A program made the position numbers and the translations under genes. From Typhlomys cinereus (lineage: Eukaryota > Chordata > Mammalia > Rodentia > Platacanthomyidae): 64,000 nt of DNA. This document shows positions 33,413-45,063 of the stretch, in pieces (the stretch's first letter is position 1; each line of letters begins with the position of its first letter). The DNA is taken from contig JALPQD010000624.1 in the NCBI GenBank assembly GCA_023101885.1, forward strand, positions 682,001 to 746,000, in the 5' to 3' direction. The notes beneath the pieces were generated by a model. The model worked only from the letters and a program-made list of their open reading frames with translations. It was not told where the DNA came from and did not search any database.

Positions 33413-33757
33413 GTAATTGATTTTAGTCCCAGGCATACTCTGCCCACCCAAGGGCTTTCAACATGCCTCTCTTGCTTCCCTTGCTTGACAGTGGGCATCT
33501 CCTAGGGGGATACCATTGTGGGGAATTGGGTCATGGGCCCCCGCCTCCTCTGGACTGCAGGTTCAGGAAAGAGTGGGTTCTTCTTTTAAAAAAGTGATGT
33601 CAACCTTGTTTTCCCTTGAGATGCTAGTGGCTTATCTTAAACTGGGTGACTTGTTTCTCCAAGGCCCTACTCATGACCACAGTTCTGGGATCTGATACTG
33701 GATGTGGTTGATGGACTCTGGACAGAACAGTCTTGAGGATTTGATTTTCTGTTCCAG
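33413..33757 (+). other. SEC16B: SEC16B intron 7
   Basis: A 345-nt intron between exons 7 and 8, with nothing recognisable apart from splice sites. Confidence 0.85.
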
Positions 33758-33819
33758 GTTTTACTTAATGATTCTGAGGATCAAGAAGAGATGCGAACTT
33801 TCCCAGGACCCCTGATCAG
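33758..33819 (+). CDS. SEC16B: SEC16B exon 8, residues 307-327
   Basis: A short 62-nt exon with acceptor TTCCAG ending at 33757 and donor GTAAAG at 33820. It reads VLLNDSEDQEEMRTFPGPLI and starts an Arg codon completed in exon 9. The acidic NDSE-DQEEMR patch followed by GPLIR is conserved in SEC16B. The next intron is the largest in the window and carries the L1 relic. Confidence 0.94.
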
Positions 33820-34834
33820 GTAAAGTACAATAAGAATTGTTGACTAACTGCCTTTGAAATCTGGATTATCTTCCTTCCCGGGTCTTGGTTTTCATGGGAG
33901 AAAAATTTTATACAATTAGAACAGAATTCTCTGCACCAATTAGATATGATCTGAATCATGTTGATAAGCCATTCAATAGTCAAGATCAGAAAGAAAAATT
34001 AGACTAACCAATTTAAAATCGGAAAATCAGTTACATTTTGTAGAGGATAGATAGTAGGAAGCTTTAGTGTTCCTTGATAGATATTGGAAAAATAAGACAA
34101 AGCCTGGGAAATCATTGGCAAGTGGCTCACAATGGAAAATATTCTTGGAACATGGTTTATTTCTTCTGAAAGGAAAAAAACTTAACCAGAGCTGTTTTCC
34201 AGTTCCCAAATGATGTGCATGCCTGCCCTCTGCAGGAAAGAACTGAAACTGCTATAACATCTTCAGTTAAGTGTTTCTCTGGTAACTTATTTAGAATGTC
34301 CTAATATCTGATCTGTTTCCCAGGAATCCTACTTACTAGTGGTACTATATGGACAGGTTAATAAGTTCCCTTTGAGCCTTAGTTTTCCCTTTGATAAATA
34401 GTACTATATGTTCTCTGCCTCCTTGAGGCGGTCGCTGTGATACCGCATGCGGAAGCTCTTTCAGTGCCAACACTATTGTCTAAACACATTCCTATCCTGA
34501 AGCTGTCTTTCTAAGGAAGGGCCCTTATTGCATCTGACAGCCCCTTCAAGCAGAAATGAGTGTTATCTCTATGTCTTACACACAGGTATGTAGAGGTGAG
34601 TTGAGAACTGAGTTGGGCATTAAATAGTATGGTATTGGACCCACTTGACTTTGATTTTTTGAATGATCTTTAGGATATAATAATGCCCATTTACTGAGCA
34701 CTTAGTAAATTTCACACACTCTACTTGTCCCTTTTTGTGTGAAGTCATTGCAGTAGTAACTTGATACATTACTCCTTTGGTATGAGATTGCTTCATCTAT
34801 CCAGAGTTTTTTGTGTTTCCTGAATTTTAAGTTT

Positions 34835-37250
34835 TTTTTTTTTGTTTGTTTCTGTGAAGAGTGGTTGAAATTTTGATGAAGATTGCATTGAATTTGTAGG
34901 TTCACTTTGGTGTGACAGACATTTCCCCAATATTAACTCTTCTAGACCATGTGCACAAAAGGTATTTTCATATTCTAGTGTTTTCCTTAATTTTTTTCTC
35001 AGTGTTTTGAAATTACCATTGTTGAGGTCTTTCGTTTCCTTGGTTGGGTTTATTATGAGTTTTCTTGGAGGTTATTGTAAATGGGATTGTTTCCCTGATT
35101 TCTCTTTCAGTGTTTGTCTCTGGAAAGCTATCGATTGTGTAGTCACTTTGTTTCAGGTGTGTATTAGCTCTGAAAACACTCTGATGGAGTCATTAGGGAT
35201 GTTTACATATAGAGTCATGCCATCTGAGAATAAGGATGTGTTGACTTCTTCCTTTTCTATTTATATTCCTTTTGTTTTCATTTCTTATCCTGCTGGCTTA
35301 AGACCTAAAGTGTTTCTAGTGAATAGGAATGGACATCTTTGTTTAGTTACTGATATTAAATGTAATGCTTTGAGTTATTCTCCATTAAGTCTGAGGTTAG
35401 CTATAAGTTTTTATATATAGCCTTTATTATATTGAGATATATTTTGTATTCCTAGTCTTCTTAATGTTTTTAACATAAAGATATGTTGAATTTTGCCAAA
35501 AGCCTTGGTGCATCTATTGGGATGATCATGTGATTTTTCCCCATGCATCCCTTTATTTAATATGTTATTTATTTGTTGATTTAAGCATGTGAACCCATTA
35601 CTGCATCTCTGGAATAAAACTAACTTGATCTTGGTGAATGATCTTTTTAATGGGTTCTTGAATTTAGTGTGCATGTGCTTTATTGAGAAATTTTACATCT
35701 ATGTTCATTCAGGAGATTAGTCTGAAATTTTCTTTTTTGTTGTGTCTTTGTATTGTTTGTTATAATGACAATATGGATTTATAAAATGATTTTAACAGAA
35801 TTCTTTCCTTTTCTGTTTTGTAGAACAATATAACAAAGACTGGTACTAGCTCTTTAAAGTCCTGGTATAATTCTGTACTGAATCCATCTGGGACTGAACT
35901 TTTTTTCTAATCAGGAGATTTCTTTTAATTACCATTTCAACCTTATTGTTTGTTACAGATTGTTTTCAAATTTTCATCTCACCTTGGTTTAACTTTGGTA
36001 GATCATATGTATTTAGAAACTCATTCATTTCTTTTTGGTTTTCTGGTTAAGTGGAATGTAAGTTTTTAAGGCATGACTTTCATTGTGTCTGTTATAATTG
36101 CTCCCTTTTCATCTCCTATTTGATTAATTTGGATTTTCTCTTTCCTTTTGTTATTTTGGCTAATGGTCTGTCGATCTTGCTTATCTTTTTAAAAATAATT
36201 TTTCATTTCATTCATCTTTTTTGTTCACATTTCATTAATTTCTTCTCTGATTTGTAATTATTTTTTTACAAATACTACTTTGGGGTTCAGCTTGTTCTTG
36301 TATTTCCAAGGCTTTAAGATTCATCATTAGTGTATTTATTTGAGACAACTTTGATTCTTTAATACATATACTTGTATGTAAGAACTTCTTTCTTAGCCCT
36401 GCTTATATCACATAGATTTTGGTATATTATGTCCTCATTTTCATTCAGTTCTGGGAATGCTTTGACTTCCTTCTTGATCCATTTATCATTCAATAGTGTA
36501 TTGTTTAATCACCATGAGTTTGTGAAGTTTTTGTAACTTTTCTTGCTGCTAACTTTTAACTTTATTCCAATGTGATTATAAGATTGTTACAGAACATGAG
36601 AAATTATTTAATTTTTACTTTATTCATTGACACTTGCTTTGTATTCTAATATATAGTTTAGAGAAAGTTCCAGGGGCTGCTGAGAAGAATGTGTATTACA
36701 ATATTTGATGCAATGTCTATAGATATTTCTTAAGTCCATTTACTTATGAGTTCATTTTGACATTTCTCTTTATTTGGATGATTTATCTATTAGTGAGAGT
36801 GAGGTATTGAAATCATCCACTACTATTATGATGAAATTGATCTGTAACTTTGTATCTAGTAGTATGTGCCTGTATGTAGCATGTTTAGAATTATGATTAT
36901 TGAAATTTTCATATCCAGAACCATTTCAGTTTGTTTTTTCTTTAATATTTTAATCTCTTTAGTGATGTCTTATTTAATTCAGATATTTGATGTGCTTTCT
37001 TGAACTTCATTTGGAGGTTTATTCATGATCTTTTTCATCTTAAAGATCCCATTATTCATTTGCATTCTTTGTCTGGAATTTGGTCTAAATCACTCTCATT
37101 GGAAACCATTACTCTGGGATTGGTAGATTTTGAGGAGACCTGCTGTCTTGATGTTGCTTGATATTCATGTTTTTGCACTGGGACTTTCTCATCAAGAGTT
37201 ATTAGTTGACTGATTAAAAATATTTTTTTCTCCTTTCTTTCAGTGGTAGT
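34835..37250 (-). mobile_element. L1 LINE relic, antisense ORF2 region
   Basis: Read on the minus strand, this matches L1 ORF2. A minus ORF at 35411-35674 contains KAFGKIQHIFMLKTL, corresponding to the reverse-transcriptase AFDKIQH motif with Asp changed to Gly. Other clauses typical of antisense L1 include the stretch near 36440-36600. Many stops interrupt the frame, so it is inactive. Confidence 0.9.
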
Positions 37251-38640
37251 GTCTGCAACATGTGGGAGGGACTAGGATGTAGTATGGTTGAGCTGTCATT
37301 TTCCTCTGTTAGACTGACATTCAGTGTCCTAGTAGAATACTGTCTGCAGCAAAGTCACCATTCAGAGGTAAACCCACTCTGAAAATAATCAACTACATAA
37401 CAATCACCCCCCTAATACCAACCACTTTAGGGAATAAAGAGACATTGATAATACTGTGTGTGCTAATATATTATCTATTGTGGATGTCAGTAGAAAGAAA
37501 AAGAAGAAAATAACTGCAGTAAGACTCTCAATTAGTATGAGAATGGATGAGTGAAAGTAGGGGAGGGAAATGCAAATTTCAGGGGAAACTGCTGGGGCAA
37601 AAAATGTCGGGGAATGAGAGAATGTTGGGTAAAGGTAGACTTAAGAGAGAGATAAAGATATTATCAGATAATGTTATCAGGTCCCCTCTACCAGGAGGTA
37701 ACAGAAGGTAAGGCATAGATATCCTTAAACAAGTCAGACTACATTCTTTGGAAGAGGAAAAAGAGTAGAGAAGAGTAAGGAGAGACAAGGAGAAAAAAAA
37801 AGCATACGAGATAGGGCAAGATAGAGGGGGAATGAGGTGGCCTGTTAAAATGACATTGGGTATTAAAGATGGAACAGATATAGAGGGAGAGCGAGCTGGG
37901 TGTAGTTGAAGGAAACAAAACGACTTTCTCTGGCTCTGTGGACTCTCGTGCTTCTTGCCTGGCTCCTGCAATGTTGTATCCCTGCTAGGAGTTGCTCTGG
38001 GGTGGTTCCGTCCTCCCTTCTGGGTCGGTCTTTGCAAGACTAGAGAGAGTACAGATGTTCTTCCTTCCAAATCTTCCTCCACACATCTGGAATGCAGATG
38101 TTGTTCCAGTGGCATTGTGGGTAGTGCCTCAAAGGTGGAGTGTCTTCACGAATTCCTTCAGGGCTCAGGCTGAGGGCGCTGGCACTACCCATGTGCAATT
38201 CTTGGCAGTGCCCCGTATGCTGCTTTGGAGTCTGTGTGAGAGTTCTTGTGTGTACTTCGGTTCTCCTATGCTTGCTCAATCCTGTGAAGAGCCGATCAAA
38301 CTTGTAGTATTCTTGTCAGGTTTCAGTTCTTGCTCTGAATTTCCTGAGAATGTGATTCACAGAAGATGTGGGGACGCTGAGCCTCTGCGGCTGCAGAAAC
38401 CTTTTGGAACTGGCGTCTTGGTTCTGTTCCCTTGGTTGTCAAGGAGACCCCAGTGCCAGGGGGAGAGGAGAGGGCTTTCCCAGATCTCCTTCTGTTGTTG
38501 CTGCTGCCTCCCTAGGTATGGCCTTTATTTCTAGATTTATTTCTAGATGTAAGGATGCTGGTTGCTTTTCTATTGCTCCTTAGAGTCTAGCTAACCATTC
38601 CTGAGTGTCATCTGTCATCTTGGGTTCTAGCTGCTTTTAT
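37250..38640. other. Unassigned block between L1 relic and SINE
   Basis: Moderately G+C-rich at its right part. It carries accidental ORFs (minus 37579-38115, 178 aa; plus 37992-38534, 180 aa) that I do not recognise. It could be the 5' part of the same L1 insertion or an unrelated repeat. Confidence 0.4.
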
Positions 38641-38689
38641 TTATTTTAATTAATCAGTTAACTTCTTGCATGTACATGTTTTGCATGTG

Positions 38690-38905
38690 GGTGGGTATAC
38701 ATCTGTGTTTTGCATGTGGGCACGTGTACATGTGTGTGTGCCTGTGGAAGACAAAGGATAACATCCGGAATCATCCTGGATTGCTCTAATTCCTTATTGC
38801 TTTGCTCTGGGGTTTCCCAGGCTCTGCCTTCCAGGGCCAGATGGGTATGGCCACTGCCATACCCACTCTGCATTTTTACATGGGCTATGGAGATCTGAAC
38901 TCAGT
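38690..38905 (-). mobile_element. B2-like SINE, antisense
   Basis: GTGGAAGACAAAGGATAACA, CTCTGGGGTTTCCCAGGCTC and CATTTTTACATGGGCTATGG; the head side is truncated after CTGAACTCAGTC. Confidence 0.82.
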
Positions 38906-38924
38906 CTGTAGCTTCTTTTATGAT

Positions 38925-39025
38925 CTCTGTTATAGAAAGGAGAAAACGTTAAGGCTCAGAGAAGCTAAGAAGCTTGTATCATCTTAGGGGGGTCAGAACA
39001 GACTTAGTTCCTGGCTTGTCTAACT
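38925..39025 (+). repeat. MIR SINE, sense, partial
   Basis: GAAAGGAGAAAACGTTAAGG, CTCAGAGAAGCTAAGAAG and TGGCTTGTCTAACTCCAAAC. Confidence 0.7.
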
Positions 39026-39260
39026 CCAAACAGAACAGTTACCTACGGTTCTGTAAGCCATTTCAGGTCTTGGGGCCTAATGGATGGGGTGCACAAGAGA
39101 ACTTCTGAAGCTCCTTGGTGTGCTACAAGGAAATACAAATTCTCTGTGTGGCTACGGATTAGTATCCAGCCCTGGGCCTTCAGGTTTCTGTTAACACTGT
39201 CAGCCCAGCAAAGCTCACTGTCTGCCTGCTCATGCTTTGCCTCCTGAAATCTCTCCTCAG

Positions 39261-39396
39261 GGAAGATATACACAAGGTTGATATCATGACGTTTTGCCAG
39301 CAGAAAGCGGCCCAGAGCCTCAAATCTGAGATAGCGGAGAGCAGAGACTCAGCTCTACTGTGGCAACTTCTGGTCCTTCTATGTCGCCAGAATGGG
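39261..39396 (+). CDS. SEC16B: SEC16B exon 9, residues 327-372
   Basis: The acceptor CTCAG ends at 39260 and the donor is GTAGGT at 39397. It completes Arg327 and reads [20 protein letters not shown], then [15 protein letters not shown]. This is the end of the Sec16 middle region and the lead into the helical ACE1 module. Phase in 2, out 0. Confidence 0.96.
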
Positions 39397-39850
39397 GTAG
39401 GTCACTGTTCTGACAGAAGAGCAGGTGTAAACCACACTGCAATGCAAGTCTTCCCTGGGTTGGTTCATGGCATAAGATTATGAAAAGGCATCTCACAGAA
39501 GTCTGTGTTACCCCCCATGTTACCACTGTTCAAATGTCAACACCAGACTGCTAATATGAATCTGCCCTCTAATGTGCAGCCCCTGGATTGTAGTACCAGC
39601 CGATCAATACACCCATGAAATTGTGAGTTCTAATAAGCTTCATGGCACCTGGCAGGAAGGAAGTGACCATGCCAGGGAAGCTGCTGTTTGAAATACAGCC
39701 ATCCTAGGAAAGGAAGGCCCGGTGTTTGTGGGACCGGCCACCTCTAGGATGAAGGCAAAGGCCTTGTTGCCTCTTTTCTCCAGTGCGCGTTGCCAGCCCT
39801 GGCTCCTCACAGGGTTTTCCTTCTCCACCATGAGTCTGTTTGCCTTGCAG
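39397..39850 (+). other. SEC16B: SEC16B intron 9
   Basis: A 454-nt intron without recognisable repeats. The frame of exon 10 stays open about 130 nt upstream of the acceptor, but there is no homology there. Confidence 0.8.
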
Positions 39851-40081
39851 TCCATGGTGGGGTCCGACATTGCTGAGCTGCTGATGCAGGACTGCAAGAA
39901 GATGGACAAGTACAAGAGGCAGCCCCCCGTGGCCAACCTCATCAACCTCACAGATGACGACTGGCCGGTGCAGAGCTCCGGCCCCCGCGACCTGCTCACG
40001 GGGGAGGTCCCTCCCAGCATGGAGACCCCTGCGCAGATTGTGGAGAAGTTCACCAAGCTGCTCTACTATGGGAGGAAGAAG
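39851..40081 (+). CDS. SEC16B: SEC16B exon 10, residues 373-449, start of helical Sec23/Sec13-binding region
   Basis: The acceptor TGCAG ends at 39850 and the donor is GTGAGC at 40082. The 231-nt exon encodes exactly 77 codons: [17 protein letters not shown], then [18 protein letters not shown], and [19 protein letters not shown]. The YGRKKEA-type segment at the exon 10/11 join is a hallmark of Sec16 proteins, where the helical repeat unit begins. The exon is clearly richer in G+C than its surroundings. Confidence 0.97.
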
Positions 40082-40304
40082 GTGAGCAGCTTCTTCTCCA
40101 GCTTCTTCCAGAATGGTGGTCACCAACCCTTTCTTCCAGTCCTATGAAGAGAACACATATTCCAGAGCACATAAGAAGTTCAGAAATACATAGTGAGAAA
40201 AATAAAAGCACAGAGGTGTTTCGCTGTGGATACCTACAGCATTTTTACTATCCTACTGTTAATAGATAAAATCTGCTAACTCCTCTCCAGGTGTATATAT
40301 AAAA

Positions 40305-40560
40305 GCTGGAGGGATGGCTCAGGGGTTAAGACTCTGCCTTGCAAGCAGAAGATCCTGAGTTCAGTTCCCAGGTCCCACATAAAAACATCAGGTGCAAAGG
40401 GTGTAGACCTGCGTTTTTCTGGTCCTGGTAGGCAGAGCCTGGAAAATCCCAGAGTGAAGCAAAAAGGAGGTAGAAGCAATCTGGGATGATTCCTGAAGTC
40501 ACCCTTGGTCCTCCACAGGGACACACAGTGCCCTCTGAGACACACACACACTAAAAAAAA
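40305..40560 (+). mobile_element. B2-like SINE, sense
   Basis: AGCTGGAGGGATGGCTCAGG, GATCCTGAGTTCAGTTCCCA, GTCCTCCACAGGGACACACA and a short CA tail. Confidence 0.92.
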
Positions 40561-40577
40561 CAACTCAATTTGCAAAT

Positions 40578-40625
40578 ATAAGCCAGGTATGGCAGTGCAT
40601 ACCTCAGTCCCAGCACTAATGAGTC
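40578..40625 (+). mobile_element. B1 5' fragment, sense
   Basis: AGCCAGGTATGGCAGTGCAT then CAGTCCCAGCAC, the B1 head only. Confidence 0.6.
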
Positions 40626-41394
40626 CCATCCTCTCAACCTCCACCCCAAGATTCTGCCATGCTCCCTTAGGTCCCCTTTGCACAGACAGGAGCACCGTGG
40701 CTGGGAAAAGCACGCTGCTCATGATTCCAGTGTGGCAGGGCAGCGATTCAAGCCCAGAGCACTGAAAAGCATGAAGCACGCAGATGAAGGCCCTGACAAG
40801 ACCTGCTTCAGTGATGTCAGAGCCCCACTCCGCACCCCAAGTCTAAGTTCTGGTTTCCAATTCAGCACACAGACTAGAGACCACTTGCTCTAGGTACCAG
40901 GGAAGGTACCAATGCAGCCCATTTGTGCTCTCCCTCCCCTCCCACCCAGCATCTTGCTTATGCTCAGAGCCCTCTCTGTCCTCTCAAAGGCCAGACATTT
41001 GGAATTAAGGCTGAAAGACTCTTCTCTACCCTTCACAAGCCTCAGACCACGAGAGGCATGCAGACAGTGAAAACTTCAGCAGTCATGTCCTGCTTGTGAC
41101 CTTTGCTCAGTAATGGTTCTGACAGTTTCAGCCCAGCAGAGAAAACAGCTTGTGTCAGGGCCCCTCTGGATCAGTCTGAAGACAGAGAGGAACTTGACAA
41201 GCTTGGCTTGGAAAACACCACTCTACCAGCCACCTTCTAATTTGGCCATTCGGCCAGGTGTCTGGTACAAGTCCATAGAATAAAGGGTCCTGCTGAGTCC
41301 CCCGCTTCACCGGAACCCGGAGGGACACTAGGGAGAAGTACACTGATTGTGTAGGGCCACCCAGAGATGAGGCGGCCTCACGGCAGGGGTCGGC

Positions 41395-41475
41395 ACAGCT
41401 GTCCCAAGGGCGGCCAGTGACATTCCACTTTCCTTTGGACTGCGGGTTCCTTGAGAACAGGGATTATGTCTGATT
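41395..41475 (+). repeat. L2-like 3' region
   Basis: GGACTGCGGGTTCCTTGAGA followed by ACAGGGATTATGTCTGATTC, the usual L2 clause. Confidence 0.65.
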
Positions 41476-42549
41476 CATAAAGCATTCATCCCTGGATTCT
41501 AGCATCAATTTGCAAAGAAGGATGGAAAGGCCCACAAACCAGAGAACCCACTCCCCTAGACCCTCTGCAGAATAGCCACAAGCCCCTTCAGCAGCGAGAC
41601 AGGCCAGTGTCTCTCTGTGTCTGAGCTCAAGAAAACCCTTTTTGAGCTATCACATTCTTCCTCAAGAAAACGTGTCCTCTGCAGCCTGGCCTTGAATTAG
41701 CCTCCAATCTGCCTGAGCCGGTGGGTCCCGGGAAGGAGTCTGGGCACTGGGTTCATACTCTTGAAAGTATAAGGTTAACTTTTTAAATTTTAAGGTTGGA
41801 CTTATGCTTTATAAAAGTCTTAAACTAAATATAAGTAAATAAATAAATTAATTAACTAGAATCAACTTAATTCAAAACTTCACAAGACAGAGGACTATTT
41901 TAAAGAAAAACTCCCAGTCCCAAGTTGCTAATTTATTTCCAAAAAGTATCTGGAGGTATATATACATATTTTTTACTGTTTTTTTTTTTAAATACTCTTT
42001 TTACTGTTAACATTCCATGAATCTTCTCTGCATTTCCCTTTGTTCATGTAACAAGAAAGCTTAGATGATAAACTCTGGAGTAGACTGGCTTTTTCCCCAC
42101 AAGACCGGCCAGGCAGTGCTTTAGGTTTTGCTGGCCTCTGGGTCTTTCTTCTTCTGCAACTTTGACCTTTAGGCGTGAAAGCAGCTGCAGACAACATAGA
42201 ATGTTGAGACTTGATGGGCCTGAATGTTGAATTCCATGTCATTCTCGTATGTAATGAAATGTGCTTTTCCTTTTGACCTTTGCCAATCATAAAAAAGTAG
42301 AAACTTCTGAATGTGCGGGCTGTCCTTCAAACAGGTAGCACTCTAGATTTGGCTCCTGACATATTTTGCTGCCCTCATTTTATCATAATCTTTATCTCAC
42401 ATTATATGTGTGACCAGTCTATATCATGCTTGCTTCAGCATTTTTTTTTAATGGCTGCATCGTTTTCTATGGATAACTTAACTAGACCCCAGTAGGTTAG
42501 CATGGAATCTTATGCTGTTATAAAAAATGCTAAAAAGAATAACTTAGTG

Positions 42550-42965
42550 TGTTAATCTTCCCTCTCCCCCTGCAAACTGTAATAAAATACCCGAGCATAA
42601 CAATTCAGAAGGAGGAAGGATTCCTTTTGGCTCGTGGTTTCCGACTGTGGTTGTTTGGCTATTTTGTTCACCAGCAGAGCATGCTGAGGAGAAGCAGGAG
42701 GCTGAGCAGAGCTGCTCATGGCAGCTGGAAAAGGGAAAGGGGTGGGTGGAAGGTTCTGGGACAAGATATATCCTGCACGGTATCTCAGTGATCTAATTCT
42801 TCTGACTAGGCCCCACCTCCTAATAGTTCATTCTGCTGTGAAGTTGTTAAGGGGTTAATCCATCAAGGACTTTAGGGTCCTGGTGATCCAATTTCCTCCC
42901 AGTATCCATCCGGAGACCCCATCTTTGATTGGTGGGTGCTACACATCCAAACCACAGCATAATTT
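42550..42965 (-). mobile_element. LTR or medium-reiteration repeat inserted in L1, antisense
   Basis: TGTAATAAAATACCCGAGCA, TGACTAGGCCCCACCTCCTA and CATCCAAACCACAGCAT are typical of MaLR-like antisense copies. No coding sequence. Confidence 0.5.
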
Positions 42966-43028
42966 GTCATTTTGTCTCATATGAGACAAACCACGGCATA
43001 ATTTGTCATTTTGTCTCATATGAGAGAA
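42951..43028 (+). repeat. 39-nt tandem duplication
   Basis: ACCACAGCATAATTTGTCAT... is repeated with period 39 (second unit begins at 42990) with two or three mismatches. Confidence 0.93.
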
Positions 43029-43375
43029 TTACGTGTAAGATAAATTTCTAGAGACAGAAATTTTGGGTGAAAGGCATGTGGTTTATAATTTTGATAGACA
43101 TTGAAAAATTGTCTCTTTAGATGTTGAAACAATTAAACCTATGAGCAGTGTATGGGATCGCTACTCCACACTCTTGCCAATCACACCAAGTATTTTCAAG
43201 CTTTTTTTTTTTTTAAATCAACAGAGAGGTGAAAAAAATGATTTAGTGTAGCTATTTGTATTTCTGTTAGTGTGAATGAAAATGAATAGCGTTTAATCTG
43301 TGAAGATTTTTGTCATGAGATTTTCCACATTCTTCTTCCACATTTCATCCTCTCATGTTGATTTGTTGTAGTTCT

Positions 43376-43388
43376 GTACACACACACG

Positions 43389-43427
<39 letters not shown>
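43376..43427 (+). repeat. (CA)n microsatellite
   Basis: ACACACACACGCCACACACA then pure CA. Confidence 0.95.
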
Positions 43428-43428
<1 letters not shown>

Positions 43429-43444
43429 TTGTTTTCTACTTGCC

Positions 43445-43625
43445 AGGTATTTCCTTAACATCTTCTATGCTTTATTTTATTTATCTCCATAGAAGTATGG
43501 AGTGTGTTGGTTCTATGTTTGCAGGTAGGACAGTTAGTAACTGACAGGCCTAAGGGCAGATGTGGGCAGCAGGGACCTGAACGCAGGTTTCTAATTTCCT
43601 GCTCATACCACCTTTCACACTGGGC
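43445..43625 (+). repeat. MIR SINE, sense
   Basis: GCCAGGTATTTCCTTAACAT, CAGTTAGTAACTGACAGGCC and GGACCTGAACGCAGGTTTCT. Confidence 0.7.
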
Positions 43626-43818
43626 TCCGGGAATGAGTGAGGGAAAGATAGGTGGGACACTTGTGATGGAGTTCAGAGTGATCAAGAAGTGCTAGATACC
43701 AAGATCTATTTATTTACATGTGATTCTTTATTTCTGGCATTGTATAATGTTGATAACTTTGATATGATTTCTTCATTTCTTCACGTACTGTTATATATAT
43801 ATTTTTTGGTGGACATGT

Positions 43819-43858
<40 letters not shown>
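43819..43858 (+). repeat. (GT)n microsatellite
   Basis: About 19 GT units after an AT-rich stretch. Confidence 0.95.
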
Positions 43859-43862
<4 letters not shown>

Positions 43863-44965
43863 TCATTCCCAACCACTCATTAACAACTCCTCTAAAAAAA
43901 TTAAAAGGACTGTGCAATACTTAAAACTTGCTGGAAAAAAAGTAATAAACAGCATTTTTCACTTGTCTGTCCTGGATCTGAGGGTGAGTTCTCTAATTTG
44001 CGGCTATTTAAGTTTGTCCCTCTGTTCAATGAGATTCCATTGGGCTCTGTTGGGATAATCAAAGAACTTGTTACTGGAAAGTAGAATTACCTCATTAGTG
44101 ACTTCCTGTGAGAAATCACTGTTTTCTTTTTTGTACAGAAGAAGTCATTAATATGAGTTCAAAACTACACATTGGTTGAATATGTGCATCTTTTAAAATT
44201 AACAACTCTAGCCCATCTTTCCAGATTAATGGTACTATATATTAATTTGGTCTATGAAAGCATTTGATAGTTAACAAGCAGTTAGTTTTATCATTAGACA
44301 CGTAGGTTAGCTACTGTGTGTACTGGACTTAAATAGTAGCAGTTTATTGCTTTTTCATATGAGTATATGAATGAGTCAATGGGTTAGTCCTTCATGTAGT
44401 CAAACTCGAGATGCTGGGGGATTGCTCATCCTAGACCTAAAGTTCCTATGGTTCCCTAGGATCCCCTATATTCCAGCAATCTGATGGGATGGAGCAGGTG
44501 GGTGTAGTACTTGGCACCTCATCCCTATTTCCTGATCTAGACTCAGGCACACTCAGGAGCTGGAAGGTGGGAAACGTGCAGTTCCGAGACCAGCAAGGAA
44601 ACACCAGTCTCTACCACAAGTTGTTCAGAAGTCACCGTGTGATAGGGAGCCTCAGGAATACCTTCTTGTCATTTCCATTTTGAGACGCAATCTTTGGGGG
44701 TGAGCTTCACTTTTCAGTTTTGGTAATTAATTCTTACAAGTAATGTGCCATTTTTGCTAAAGAAATGAGATTATTTGGTGACCATGTTTGAGAAGTAGAC
44801 AACTTAGAGAAGAATACCTTGACGACGGATCTTCCTCTTTACCTTCTGCATTTCTCTGGCGGCCCAGCCTCCAACGCCCAGGCTGCGGCAGTGCCTGTGT
44901 GTAGGATTTGTTCTTCCCAGAGGAAGGTGGTGAGGCACTCTTGAACATTATGCTTTGGTTTTCAG

Positions 44966-45063
44966 GAGGCCTTGGAGTGGGCTATGAAGAACCACTTATG
45001 GGGTCATGCTTTGTTCCTAGCCAGCAAGATGGACCCGAGGACCTACAATTGGGTCATGAGTGG
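44966..45063 (+). CDS. SEC16B: SEC16B exon 11, residues 450-482
   Basis: The acceptor TTTCAG ends at 44965 and the donor is GTGAGT at 45064. It reads [20 protein letters not shown], then [31 protein letters not shown] is among the most conserved segments of the ACE1 helical domain in Sec16A and Sec16B, and of related Nup145C/Sec31-type folds. Phase out 2. Confidence 0.97.

Larger units (their letters stand above)
33820..39260 (+). other. SEC16B: SEC16B intron 8 (largest in window)
   Basis: A 5.4-kb intron. It holds AT-rich unassigned sequence (33820-34670), a possible MIR start (34675-34755), an antisense L1 ORF2 relic (34835-37250), an unassigned block (37250-38640), an antisense SINE (38690-38905) and a MIR (38925-39025). 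Confidence 0.85.
42370..43380 (-). mobile_element. Old mammalian L1 3' region, antisense, split by another repeat
   Basis: AATGGCTGCATCGTTTTCTA on the left, and TAAATTTCTAGAGACAGAAA, AATTTTGATAGACATTGAAA and CTTGCCAATCACACC on the right, match the antisense of mammalian L1 3' sequence. The two parts are separated by 42550-42965. Confidence 0.7.
40082..44965 (+). other. SEC16B: SEC16B intron 10
   Basis: A 4.9-kb intron with a sense SINE (40305-40560), a short B1 fragment (40578-40625), an L2-like 3' end (41395-41475), an old antisense L1 3' region (42370-43380) interrupted by another repeat (42550-42965), a CA repeat, a MIR (43445-43625) and a GT repeat (43819-43858). 40900-41380, 41480-42300 and 43900-44960 hold nothing I recognise. 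Confidence 0.8.

Noticed and set aside
37579..38534. 178-aa minus and 180-aa plus ORFs
   Set aside because: They overlap on opposite strands, match no family I recognise, and show no exon signals.
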